In this document: positions 18,029 through 26,834 of the stretch, one piece after another
Numbering within the stretch: position 1 is the stretch's first letter
How the letters are laid out: each line of letters opens with the position of its first letter
NCBI RefSeq assembly: GCF_006965485.1
Contig: NZ_CP041360.1
Location: forward strand, 6,304,501-6,368,500
Direction of reading: 5' to 3'
DNA: 64,000 nt
From: Spirosoma sp. KCTC 42546
Lineage (GTDB): Bacteria > Bacteroidota > Bacteroidia > Cytophagales > Spirosomataceae
Notes under the pieces: generated by a model
What the model was told of the DNA's origin: nothing
Database searches by the model: none
Seen by the model: the letters and a program-made list of their open reading frames with translations, nothing else
Translations under genes and position numbers: made by a program

Positions 18029-18666
18029 ACTTTTTTTGCACTACACTCGGCCTTCCTGAGCTTAAAAATGAGTGAGAGTACATATGTACGTACGGTGTCT
18101 ACAGGTAGGCGTATTTCGCATGACATTTCCTGGCTATGCTTGCCACTGACTTATCCTGAGTAGTCCCAACTATATATTAAATTAGATAACAACCCCTTGT
18201 ATGAACGATTTAGGCTTAGAATAGGCGTTGATTGAAAAGCATTCAGAAAAACGTCCTTTTGTGGACAATCCACGCCATTGACATCGCCCAGGTGCCCCGG
18301 CCGGTTTTTGCGACAATCTCCTCCATAGGTGCTTGTTTCAAAGCCACGCTGTCCGATTGGCAAATGAAGTAAAATCCAGCAGGGCGGCCTATGCGGTTTC
18401 AATCATAGCTTTGCTGATGATCGCCATTGCTGTGTTTATTGAAAGTTCGCACGCCACGGGTCGCCCCGCTCAAAATTCACATGGCTACGGGGATTTTTCA
18501 TGAAGTTTAAAACAGCTTCATCTTTATAATCAATAAATTCATTCAGGAAACCCACCGATAGTTTTCCTGACAACACATATTATCAACGCGTATTGAAATT
18601 GCGGGATAACTCCAATGACGACCAGGGGGCAAGATAACGATAGTCCTGGCCATCAACTGTTAACGC
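18029..18666. other. Intergenic stretch without a recognisable gene
   Basis: About 640 bp lie between the regulator promoter and the next terminator. An 83-codon minus-strand frame (18151-18402) and a plus-strand frame ending near 18500 with a hydrophobic run (YAVSIIALLMIAIAVFIESS) exist, but neither resembles a known family or has a good start. It may be decayed coding sequence. Confidence 0.4.
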
Positions 18667-18708
18667 ATCAAAAGAGCTGTCAATAAAAATAATGACAGCT
18701 CTTTTGAT
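18667..18708. terminator. Terminator hairpin after the hydrolase gene
   Basis: A perfect 16-bp stem (18667-18682 with 18693-18708, ATCAAAAGAGCTGTCA and its complement) has a 10-nt A/T loop. The A-rich start and T-rich end of the stem fit a Rho-independent terminator working in both directions. It lies 28 bp after the hydrolase stop codon. Confidence 0.8.
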
Positions 18709-18735
18709 TTAATCTTGACCTAACCTATTGATTCA

Positions 18736-19557
18736 TTATGAATTAATAAAAGCCAGTAGGTCCGCATTAATGGTATCCGCTTCAGTGGTGGGCATACCAT
18801 GGGGAAAGCCCGGGTACGAAATTAATTTCCCGTGTTTTAGCAATTTAACCGCTTTTGCCCCGGAAATGGGGAACGGAACGATCTGGTCATCTTCGCCATG
18901 CAGGACCAGAACTGGTATATCCACACCTTTTAGATCTTCCGTAAAATCGGTTTCTGAAAAAGCCTTGATACCATCATGATGGGCTTTTATGCTTCCCATC
19001 ATGCCCTGACGCCACCAGTTATCCCGAATGCCCTGCGAGATGGTTGCCCCCTCCCGATTGTATCCATAAAATGGAATCGTAAAATCCTGGAAATATTGGG
19101 GGCGGTGTTTAGCCGTTCCTTCCCGTATTTCGTCAAATACCGACATCGGAACACCGTCAGGGTTGGCTTCTGTCTGGACCATTAGGGGTGTAACCGCACT
19201 TATCAGCACCGCTTTAGCAACCCGGCCCTGTCCATGTTTGGCCACATAATGAATCACCTCGCCACCGCCCGTTGAATGGCCAATGTGGATCGCATCTTTT
19301 AAATCAAGAAATTGGACCAGTTCTGCCACATCGGCGACATACGTGTCCATATTATGACCCTCAGATGTGTGCGATGAACGGCCATGCCCCCGGCGATCAT
19401 GGGCAATCACGCGAAATCCACGCGCTACGAAGAACATTAATTGTGTGTCCCAGTCATCGCCCGATAAAGGCCAGCCGTGGTGAAACATAATAGGCTGTCC
19501 TGTTCCCCAGTCTTTGTAAAAAATTTCGGTACCGTCTTTTACTGTGATCTTGCTCAT
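18736..19557 (-). CDS. Alpha/beta hydrolase, non-heme chloroperoxidase-like
   Basis: This 273-residue protein, without a signal peptide, has the layout of cofactor-free haloperoxidase/esterase enzymes: oxyanion region MFHHGWPLSG, nucleophile S95 in IGHSTGGGE, acid in LHGEDDQIVPF (near 223) and histidine in GFPHGMPTT (near 252). DRRGHGRSS is also typical. The physiological substrate cannot be read from the sequence. The gene is monocistronic, ended by the hairpin at 18667-18708. Its promoter carries a 40-bp element found also before the unrelated hydrolase at 33274-34059. Confidence 0.88.
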   Translation of the reverse strand: MSKITVKDGTEIFYKDWGTGQPIMFHHGWPLSGDDWDTQLMFFVARGFRVIAHDRRGHGRSSHTSEGHNMDTYVADVAELVQFLDLKDAIHIGHSTGGGEVIHYVAKHGQGRVAKAVLISAVTPLMVQTEANPDGVPMSVFDEIREGTAKHRPQYFQDFTIPFYGYNREGATISQGIRDNWWRQGMMGSIKAHHDGIKAFSETDFTEDLKGVDIPVLVLHGEDDQIVPFPISGAKAVKLLKHGKLISYPGFPHGMPTTEADTINADLLAFINS

Positions 19558-19712
19558 GATTGTAGGATTAAACTATTGAGAGTAGATAAAAATTAGCGAT
19601 TGGTATTCTTGGTTTACAAAGCCATTCCCCTTCATTGATCAGGTTAACCGGCAGTTAGTATTGCCTTCAATCAAGGAGTAGTTGGGTCTTGACCTGGTTA
19701 TTTTCGTCAGAA

Positions 19713-19780
19713 CAAAACTACAGCCAGAAGTCCTTTAGGCAGCGGTACAAACAGATGGTATTCCAGTAAAAAGAGAGGAT
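19713..19780 (-). promoter_or_regulatory. Promoter with shared 40-bp element, copy 1
   Basis: The element at 19741-19780 matches 34262-34301 at 39 of 40 bases. It contains TTTTTACTG and TTTGTACCG (minus strand) 21 bp apart, a possible pair of AraC-type half-sites. TAGTTTTG (19713-19720), a TAnnTTTG -7 box, follows after 20 nt, the same spacing as in the other copy. The predicted leader to the hydrolase ATG is about 150 nt. Confidence 0.7.
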
Positions 19781-19874
19781 CATAAAACAAACTTTTCAGG
19801 TATAATCTGCTATATGATCCGGATCACAAAGAATTTCCGAAAGCTACCAGGAGTCTTTTTTAAATGGTAATCTT

Positions 19875-21455
19875 TTATGCATCAGCTCGTTGCAACTGTA
19901 TCTCTTCCCGATCCAGTTCGTTTTCTAATTCATGGAACAAGTCTACATCAATCAATTGGTCGTCCCGTAAGGATAATAACTCAGCCCGTTGCGCCTGAAG
20001 GGATGATAAAGTCAGTTTTTGACTGAGTTGATGCTGAGACAACGTCTTAGCGGAATCGCTTCCTTCAAGCGCATCAACGCGTTCCTGATGTCGGTCAATG
20101 ATTTCCTGGACAGTGTCTCCGCTAAGCCCTTCCTGATCAATTACACGATGAATCACCGTCAGCGCTTTACGGGAAAGCCGTTTACGGATCTCCCGGCGGG
20201 ATAAATAGTCGGTGGACGGCTGACCGAATTGTAAAGCCCGAATCACAACAGGTAGCATACTCCCCTGCCCGACCAGCGTAAAGAGGATCACACAAAACGT
20301 AATAAACAGGATTAGATTCCGGCCGGGGCATGGCAGGCCATTAGGAAGTCGTTCAGGTATCGACAGGGCAGCCGCCAGGGATACAATGCCCCGCATGCTG
20401 ATATACGCCAACAGCGTCGTGTGTTTGTAAGACGGAAACACAGGCGCAAGGTGCAACACCTTTCGTATCCGGGTAGAAACTGTATCCGCAATAAAGATTC
20501 CCAGGAAGCGGATTGCCACAGCGGTCAAACTAATGAGTAATCCGAACCAGGCGAGTTGCCCCAGCGACTGCCCTTTGATTGAAGCCACCACATGCGGCAG
20601 TTGCAACCCAATCAAAATAAAGATTAGCCCATTCAGCAGCACAACGACAAAGTCCCAGACCGCTACTGCCTGCATCCGTGTGGTTGGGCTATGTACGCTT
20701 GACTGCTTATGGCCTAACAATAATCCCGCCGTAACCACACTAAGTACCCCGCTTAACTGAAGATGTTCTGCGGCAATATAAGCCGAGTAAGCCGTCACAA
20801 ACGTCAGCACTGTTTCCAGCGCGGGCTCCAGATTGCCGTACTTGTGCAACCAGAACGATAAATAACCAATAACAAGTCCGGTACCAACTCCGCCCCCGGC
20901 TAACCAAATGAAATCCAGTAGCGAACTGGTCAATGAAAAGCGCCCGGTATTCATGGTGGCCAGAGCCAGTTGAAAGAGTACTAATGCGGTTGCATCATTA
21001 ACCAGACTTTCGCCTTCGAGAATAGCGACAATTTTTCGGGGAACTGCCAGCGTCTTCATAATCGCTGTAGCGGCTACGGCATCGGAAGGCGAAACGATAG
21101 CTCCCAGTAGTAAGCCCGTAGCCAGCGTAAAGCCGGGAATAACCGATTGCGCTACGTACGCTATACCCACGCTGGTTGCCAGCACCAAGCCCAGGGCGAG
21201 CACAACGACAGGCTCTAAATTTCGGCGAAAGTCGCTCCAGTTGGTATACCAGGCCGCACTGTAGAGAATGGGTGGTAAAAAAACCAGCAGCACAACCGAG
21301 GAATCTAACCCTACGTTTGGCAGGCCGGGAATAAAGCCAATAAGCAAGCCGCCTACCGTCAGTACTATCGGAAAGACCAGATGTAGTCGCCGGGCTATCA
21401 GCGCCAGCCCGATAACAAAAATCAGTAGCAGTAGAACCGTTTCGAGTGGATGCAT
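19875..21455 (-). CDS. CPA1-family Na+/H+ antiporter
   Basis: This 526-residue inner-membrane protein has about 12 hydrophobic segments over residues 1-410, starting LETVLLLLIFVIGLALIARRL. Family marks include GAIVSPSDAVAATA (ion-binding aspartate region) and LEGESLVNDATALVLF with the paired acidic residues. A charged cytosolic tail of about 115 residues (RREIRKRLSRKALTVIHR onward) is helical and may be regulatory. It exchanges cytosolic Na+ (or K+) for H+ for pH and salt balance. It starts 27 bp after the NTF2-like gene and is probably co-transcribed with it from a sigma-54-type promoter. Confidence 0.92.
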   Translation of the reverse strand: MHPLETVLLLLIFVIGLALIARRLHLVFPIVLTVGGLLIGFIPGLPNVGLDSSVVLLVFLPPILYSAAWYTNWSDFRRNLEPVVVLALGLVLATSVGIAYVAQSVIPGFTLATGLLLGAIVSPSDAVAATAIMKTLAVPRKIVAILEGESLVNDATALVLFQLALATMNTGRFSLTSSLLDFIWLAGGGVGTGLVIGYLSFWLHKYGNLEPALETVLTFVTAYSAYIAAEHLQLSGVLSVVTAGLLLGHKQSSVHSPTTRMQAVAVWDFVVVLLNGLIFILIGLQLPHVVASIKGQSLGQLAWFGLLISLTAVAIRFLGIFIADTVSTRIRKVLHLAPVFPSYKHTTLLAYISMRGIVSLAAALSIPERLPNGLPCPGRNLILFITFCVILFTLVGQGSMLPVVIRALQFGQPSTDYLSRREIRKRLSRKALTVIHRVIDQEGLSGDTVQEIIDRHQERVDALEGSDSAKTLSQHQLSQKLTLSSLQAQRAELLSLRDDQLIDVDLFHELENELDREEIQLQRADA

Positions 21456-21482
21456 GCCTGGTTTAAGTAGGTGTGCTAGGTG

Positions 21483-21953
21483 TTAGGGCAGGTTGCTCCC
21501 GTTCGCCGTACTATGCCCGTTTGGCGGGAGATTAGGGCCTCTATTCGCCTGTTGCAATCGGTTGAGGAGTTTGGCAGAATCCCAGCTAAATGCCCTCAAT
21601 TCAACTACCCGATCATCTTTTATTTGCCAGCAGTGGACAAAAGGAACAACAGCGGGTTCGTTGTCTGCCAGAAGTTTACCTTCAAAAAAACCGGTCGTAA
21701 TAACAGCGTTTTGTTGGGGATCATTTTCCGGCATGAAATACACGAGCGAATGCACGCTGAGGTTTTCACAAATTGTGTAAAGGCTGGACATCATAGTTAA
21801 AAAACCACTTCTGCCATGGTATTCATTACCGGCAGGGCCATTCTCAGCGATATATAGCACAATTTTCTCATCCAGCACGGGCAGTATTCGGCTTAGGTTG
21901 TTGTCCGAAAAAACACCGTAAACTACTTCGATTAAATGCCTGGGAATAGCCAT
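21483..21953 (-). CDS. NTF2/SnoaL-like protein
   Basis: This 156-residue protein fits the cone-shaped alpha+beta fold of SnoaL/NTF2-like proteins: an N-terminal helix (VVYGVFSDNNLSRILPVLDE), a middle part (HGRSGFLTMMSSLY) and a C-terminal strand pair (VPFVHCWQIKDDRVVELRAF). The last 25 residues are polar and probably disordered. This fold serves many small-molecule enzymes and binding proteins, so no reaction is assigned. It is first in a two-gene unit with the antiporter. The sigma-54-type promoter (21989-22004) would give a leader of about 24 nt before this ATG. Confidence 0.75.
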   Translation of the reverse strand: MAIPRHLIEVVYGVFSDNNLSRILPVLDEKIVLYIAENGPAGNEYHGRSGFLTMMSSLYTICENLSVHSLVYFMPENDPQQNAVITTGFFEGKLLADNEPAVVPFVHCWQIKDDRVVELRAFSWDSAKLLNRLQQANRGPNLPPNGHSTANGSNLP

Positions 21954-21988
21954 ATCAACAAGAGGTAAGCTTCATGACTATAGGCTCT

Positions 21989-22004
21989 ATCAAGGTAAGT
22001 GCCA
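21989..22004 (-). promoter_or_regulatory. Sigma-54-type promoter of the NTF2/antiporter unit
   Basis: The minus strand reads TGGCACTTACCTTGAT. The -24 half (TGGCAC) is perfect and the spacing to TTG is right. The -12 half has GA where GC is usual, so strength is uncertain. A palindromic site of TTGGAG/CTCCAA type lies about 120-145 bp upstream, where an enhancer site is expected. Confidence 0.55.
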
Positions 22005-22120
22005 GCCTTTGACACCTGCGTAAAATAGCAATTTAATGGGGTGAGGAATTCCAAATTCCTCATTATCAACAGGCAGTAATCCTTTTTGGGTGTTGATCGG
22101 TCAACTGGCCTGATTTTTCA

Positions 22121-22151
22121 ATTTGGAGAACTCCAAAAAAACTGGAGTTTT
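22121..22151. promoter_or_regulatory. Palindromic candidate enhancer site, copy 1
   Basis: ATTTGGAG-AA-CTCCAAA (22121-22137) is an inverted repeat, followed by ACTGGAGTTTT (22141-22151). The same blocks recur at 30251-30303 before the AraC gene. The site lies between the divergent NTF2 and sigma-54 activator genes. Confidence 0.55.
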
Positions 22152-22369
22152 CTATTTTTTCCGTAGGCCTAGTTGAATCAAGCCTCCGGTTTCAGTTTGA
22201 GTAAGCCTGTTATGCAATTAATTTTTACTCAATTTATGAGCTATTTATTCCTTCTCTTAATCGCTATACTAAATAAAGTAGTTAGTTTAACAATCGTTTT
22301 CATGCCCTTTGCGCTTCTCAGGCATAATTGGGACTAATTCTTGTAAGCAGATGAAAACGCGGTCTGTGT

Positions 22370-24469
22370 ATGCAATCCTTTAACCCATTTCGGACTATGC
22401 AATCACCAGTCAACCCTCCTCTTTCCTCACCGTCTGCCTGTAAAATATTAATCGTTGAAGATGAATACATTATTGCGAATGACCTGGAGCTCATTTTACA
22501 GGAAGCAGGCTATCCAGTCATTGGCGTTGCCGACTCTGTTTCCGAAGCCGTGGCAATTATGGATCAACAAAAGCCCGATATCGTTTTACTGGATATTTAC
22601 CTGAAGGGAAGAGAAACCGGCATTGATCTGGCAAAGCAACTGGACGATCTTGGCATTCCCTTTATTTACATATCAGCCAATGACAATAAGAGTGTGCTGG
22701 AAGCGGTAAAGGCCACACAGCCAATTGGCTATATTGTCAAACCGTTTCGGGAAAAAGATATACTGACGACGCTGGAAATCAGTCGATACCGCCATGCGCA
22801 TAGTGTTGAAATGAAACTCCGGGAAGAAAAGGCGCTTCAGATTGCCCTGATGGATGCCCTGTCGGCTCCCGAAAGTTGGGAACAGAAGCTGCTGAAGGCT
22901 GCGATGGTTCTTCAGCAGCATGTGCCGTTCGATTTCATGTCGATTCAATACCAGAAAAACGGCACAATCCAGCATTTTAATTACTACCGGGTGGGCTTTG
23001 AGGAGTATCAAACGATACGTCTGGCCGATTTCCAGCAGATGACGAACACCCCCATCGATCAACTTCTCCAGTTACAAGTTGACCAGCTACCTCCCGGCCC
23101 TGTTCGCTATACTGACGATTCGTTTAGCGTTCTCTGCAAACAGAGTCCGTTTAGGCAGTTACTGGCTAAAACATTCCGGTTTGAGTCGGCATTAACGATA
23201 CCGCTACGGGTAGGGCCAGTTGATACATTCAGTATTTCGTTCCTGAGTCGTAAATCCGATGCTTACCTGTCCCGGCACGTTAGTTTACTGGAGCGGCTGG
23301 AGCAACCGGTTGTGTTAATGCTGGAGCGGGTGCTCGCCTTTGAGGAAGTGGCCCGCCTGAGCGAACAATTAAAACGGGAGAATAACTACCTCCAGGAAGA
23401 GGTCAAAACATTAGCCAATTTTGAAGAGATCATTGGCCGGAGTCAACGCCTGTTACGGGTTTTTGATCAGGTAACCCAGGTTGCTAATACCGACACAACC
23501 GTACTTATTCTGGGTGAAAGCGGCACTGGAAAAGAACTCATTGCCCGGGCACTCCATAACCTGTCGGCCCGGAAAGATAAAATTCTGGTCAAAATCAACT
23601 GTGCAACCCTACCGGCAACGCTGATTGAGTCTGAACTTTTTGGCCATGAGAAGGGGTCGTTCACGGGGGCCTTCGAGAAGCGGATCGGTAAGTTTGAACT
23701 GGCGCAGGGAGGCACTATTTTTCTGGATGAAATTGGGGAAATGCCCCTCGAATTACAAGCCAAACTACTGCGCGTACTGCAGGAAAAAGAGATCGAACGA
23801 GTAGGCGGCCGTACCCCCATCAAAACGGATGTACGCGTGCTGGCTGCCACCAACCGGTATCTGGAAAAAGAAGTAGCCGAAGGCCGTTTTCGGATGGACC
23901 TGTATTATCGGTTAGCTACGTTTCCCATTACCTTACCAACGCTACGGGAACGGCCTGCCGATATACCGCTCCTGGCCCAGTTTTTCGCCCAACGTTCGGC
24001 CCGTAAATTAGGGAAACCCTTTCGAGGCATTAGTGAGACCGTACTCAATGAGCTGATCAATTACAGTTGGCCGGGAAATATCCGGGAATTGGAAAATGTG
24101 ATTGAACAGGCGGTTATCATCAACGATGGTCATACACCGTTAACGCTGGGCCGCCCCCTGGTGAACAGCCTGTTTTCCAGGACTATGGCTGGCCCCACGC
24201 TTCATCCAGACACCAGTTTGATTGGGTATGGTCAATCGGGGATGTCAACGCCAAAAGATTTGCAGGATGTAAAACAGATTCAACAGGAAACAGAACGGGA
24301 ATACATTCTGGCGATTCTGAAACAAACGAACGGGCGTATCCGGGGCAGCGGTGGAGCTGCTGAATTAATGAACTTAAAACCAACCACACTGGAGTATCGG
24401 ATGGAAAAGCTGGGTATCCGAAAAGTACTTTCCGCTCAGCCACCCACTTCCTCATCTGGTATCAATTAA
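22370..24469 (+). CDS. Sigma-54-dependent response regulator (REC-GAF-AAA+-HTH)
   Basis: This 699-residue activator has a receiver (about 24-145, phosphoacceptor D75 in DIVLLDIYLKG), a GAF-like linker (about 165-330) and a AAA+ domain (about 348-580) with Walker A GESGTGKE near 382, the sigma-54 contact loop GSFTGA (GAFTGA in most homologues), Walker B GTIFLDEIGEM and an arginine finger region. A Fis-type HTH (about 640-690, GSGGAAELMNLKPTTLEYRM) ends it. It remodels RNA polymerase at -24/-12 promoters when phosphorylated. The kinase gene begins 13 bp downstream, so the two form a cognate pair. Two sigma-54-type promoters nearby are candidate targets. A later ATG (codon 10) is also possible as start. 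Confidence 0.95.
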   Translation: MQSFNPFRTMQSPVNPPLSSPSACKILIVEDEYIIANDLELILQEAGYPVIGVADSVSEAVAIMDQQKPDIVLLDIYLKGRETGIDLAKQLDDLGIPFIYISANDNKSVLEAVKATQPIGYIVKPFREKDILTTLEISRYRHAHSVEMKLREEKALQIALMDALSAPESWEQKLLKAAMVLQQHVPFDFMSIQYQKNGTIQHFNYYRVGFEEYQTIRLADFQQMTNTPIDQLLQLQVDQLPPGPVRYTDDSFSVLCKQSPFRQLLAKTFRFESALTIPLRVGPVDTFSISFLSRKSDAYLSRHVSLLERLEQPVVLMLERVLAFEEVARLSEQLKRENNYLQEEVKTLANFEEIIGRSQRLLRVFDQVTQVANTDTTVLILGESGTGKELIARALHNLSARKDKILVKINCATLPATLIESELFGHEKGSFTGAFEKRIGKFELAQGGTIFLDEIGEMPLELQAKLLRVLQEKEIERVGGRTPIKTDVRVLAATNRYLEKEVAEGRFRMDLYYRLATFPITLPTLRERPADIPLLAQFFAQRSARKLGKPFRGISETVLNELINYSWPGNIRELENVIEQAVIINDGHTPLTLGRPLVNSLFSRTMAGPTLHPDTSLIGYGQSGMSTPKDLQDVKQIQQETEREYILAILKQTNGRIRGSGGAAELMNLKPTTLEYRMEKLGIRKVLSAQPPTSSSGIN

Positions 24470-24482
24470 GGTATTGGACATA

Positions 24483-26771
24483 ATGAAGCAGTACATTTTT
24501 CTGGCCGTGTGGACGCTGTCAACCTTATCGGTCAATGCGCAATGGTCTCCGGCTCAAATTGATAGTCTACAACGCTTATTGAGCGTTCGTAAACTGGATA
24601 CCAACCGGGTGAACTTACTCCTTCAATTGAGTCAGTGTTACGTCCTTAAACCAGGTGAAGATGCTCATGATCTGGACACGGCGTTACGGATGAGCCAGCA
24701 GGCCACGGCATTAGCTCAATCGTTGCATGATCAGACCTGCCTGGGTGAGGCTGCTTATACCTCATTCCTGATCTGGCTGGAAAAAGGAGATTTTTCGAAA
24801 GCCAGCCTATATGCCGAGCAGGCAGGTGAATTTTTTCGGCGCCATAAGCAATGGGATCAGCTTGGGTATGTGTACATGAATCAAGCTCGTTTTTACACGC
24901 TCGAAGGCGATGAACTGCCCAAAAAGATTCATTTCTACGAAAAAGCACTCGCTTGTTTTATCCAGGCCAACGATAAAGTTAAACAGGCTGACATGTATAA
25001 GGAGTTATCGGATCTCCATCAGATACAGGAAAATTATGCGTTAGCCCTGACTGAACTGCAAAGTGCCCTTAGGTTATTTCGCGCGATTGGTCATACAGAT
25101 TTAGCTACGGTATATGATCTGCTCGGGTTCGTATCGGCAAAGCTGGGCGATTATAAAGAAGGACTGGCGTTTGGTTTGATGGCTGTTCGGGCGGCCGAAG
25201 CGAACAAGGATAGCTCACTGACACTCTGTACTATTTATAACCGGGTGGGCCTCACGTATTATGGGATGGGTCAGTTCAAACAGGCGGAAGTTTATTTTCA
25301 GAAATCGCTGGCCATTGCCTTAAAACATAAAAACAATGCCTACATCCTGCATCTGGTGGGCAACCTGTCTGATTTGTTAGTTCAACAACATAAATCGGAG
25401 CAGGCCCTTCGCTTTTTACGGGAAAAGTCCAGACAATATCCACCAACGACAGCGGAAAGCCAACTGCTGGTCGACTTTCGTTTTGTTACGATTTATACGG
25501 CACTAAATCGGTTTAAACTTGCTCAGACCTACTGCAATCAGGCATTGGGACTACTGGCCAAAGGAGGCATTGGGAGTTTGGGCCACGCCCGCATTTATCA
25601 GGCGGTTATCAACTTTTTTATTAAGAGCGGGCAGTTTCAGCAGGCCCGGCAGTATCTGGCCCTCAATGAATCGCGCTGCCAGTTAAACGGGTCGATCATG
25701 GCGTTAGCTAAAAATCACCTGCAATGGTTCAAGCTGGATTCGACCCAAACCAGCTATTTTTCCGCCATTCGGCATTATCAACGCTACAAAGGACTCCAGG
25801 ATTCTTTGCTGAATACCACAAAAAGCCGGCAGATCGCCCAGTTGGAAATTGAGTTCGAAAGCGAGAAGAAAGATCAGAATTTAAAGCTCAGTCAGCAGAA
25901 TATTCAATTTTTAACGAAGCAAAGCCACTTGCAGCAGAATCAATTACAACAGGCCCACACCATTCGAAACGGTACTATTGTGGGCATTATCATGCTGATT
26001 TTACTGTTGGGGCTAAGCTACAATCGCTACCACCTCAAGCAACGGAGTAACCAGCTCCTGGAAGCCAAACAGCTGGAGATCAATCAGAAAAACAGATCCC
26101 TCCAAAAGGCAGTCGATGATCAGGAACATTTATTACGGGAGCGCGAATGGATGCTTCGGGAAATTCACCACCGGGTAAAAAACAACCTGCAAATCATTAC
26201 CAGCCTGCTCCATTCTCAATCTACCTACCTTACAGATCAGGCCGCGCTGGCCGCCATCCGCGAAAGCCAGAACCGGGTTCATGCGATGGCCCTGATTCAC
26301 CAGAAATTGTACCAATCAAACCGGTTGTCCAGCATTCCAATGGCTGAATACATCAATGAAATTGTTGAGTACCTGATGGGTACGTTTGACCTTAAGGGGA
26401 ATATAAAAAAGCAGATTGCCGTTACGCCGGTCGATCTAGACGTTACATTGGCCGTTCCACTGGGGCTGATCATCAATGAAGCCATTACAAACTCCCTGAA
26501 ATATGCGTTTCCGATGGATCGAAGTGGAACTATACAAATTGAGCTTAACCAGGTGGATGATCATAATTTCTGGCTTTTAATCGGCGATGACGGTATCGGT
26601 TTACCAACTGACCTGAATCCTTCCCGAAGTCGCACGCTGGGCATGAGTCTGATTCGGGGGTTGAGCAAACAGCTGGGGGGCAAGCTGCAAATCAACCAGA
26701 TGAATGGTGTGCAGATTAGCCTGCTGTTTGCCGAAGATAAAGTAGGTCAGTCAGCGCTGGTCAGTGCGTAA
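24483..26771 (+). CDS. TPR sensor histidine kinase, HisKA_2 type (first copy)
   Basis: A signal peptide (about 1-20, MKQYIFLAVWTLSTLSVNAQ) leads to periplasmic TPR repeats (about 40-430), one membrane segment (about 495-515, GTIVGIIMLILLLGLSY), a coiled coil and a HisKA_2 domain with H563 in EIHHRVKNNLQII. A HATPase domain follows (N-box INEAITNSLKYAF, DDGIGLP). ATG 24483 is chosen over an in-frame TTG nine bases earlier because it begins a clean signal peptide. Being 13 bp after the sigma-54 activator, it is its likely phosphodonor. The TPR part probably senses a peptide or envelope protein; the signal is unknown. Confidence 0.93.
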   Translation: MKQYIFLAVWTLSTLSVNAQWSPAQIDSLQRLLSVRKLDTNRVNLLLQLSQCYVLKPGEDAHDLDTALRMSQQATALAQSLHDQTCLGEAAYTSFLIWLEKGDFSKASLYAEQAGEFFRRHKQWDQLGYVYMNQARFYTLEGDELPKKIHFYEKALACFIQANDKVKQADMYKELSDLHQIQENYALALTELQSALRLFRAIGHTDLATVYDLLGFVSAKLGDYKEGLAFGLMAVRAAEANKDSSLTLCTIYNRVGLTYYGMGQFKQAEVYFQKSLAIALKHKNNAYILHLVGNLSDLLVQQHKSEQALRFLREKSRQYPPTTAESQLLVDFRFVTIYTALNRFKLAQTYCNQALGLLAKGGIGSLGHARIYQAVINFFIKSGQFQQARQYLALNESRCQLNGSIMALAKNHLQWFKLDSTQTSYFSAIRHYQRYKGLQDSLLNTTKSRQIAQLEIEFESEKKDQNLKLSQQNIQFLTKQSHLQQNQLQQAHTIRNGTIVGIIMLILLLGLSYNRYHLKQRSNQLLEAKQLEINQKNRSLQKAVDDQEHLLREREWMLREIHHRVKNNLQIITSLLHSQSTYLTDQAALAAIRESQNRVHAMALIHQKLYQSNRLSSIPMAEYINEIVEYLMGTFDLKGNIKKQIAVTPVDLDVTLAVPLGLIINEAITNSLKYAFPMDRSGTIQIELNQVDDHNFWLLIGDDGIGLPTDLNPSRSRTLGMSLIRGLSKQLGGKLQINQMNGVQISLLFAEDKVGQSALVSA

Positions 26772-26834
26772 CGTTCATCGATTGCCGATGTGGATGCGTT
26801 TGGACAGAAAAAGGATTTTTAATACAAACAATCG

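Noticed and set aside
18151..18402. An 83-codon minus-strand frame
   Set aside because: No similarity, no good start context and odd composition; kept only as unexplained intergenic sequence.
19814..19825. Palindrome TGATCCGGATCA
   Set aside because: A single 12-bp palindrome with no second copy or promoter next to it may occur by chance.
22200..22369. A search for a sigma-54 promoter before the activator gene itself
   Set aside because: No GG-N10-GC element with acceptable flanks was seen on the plus strand.
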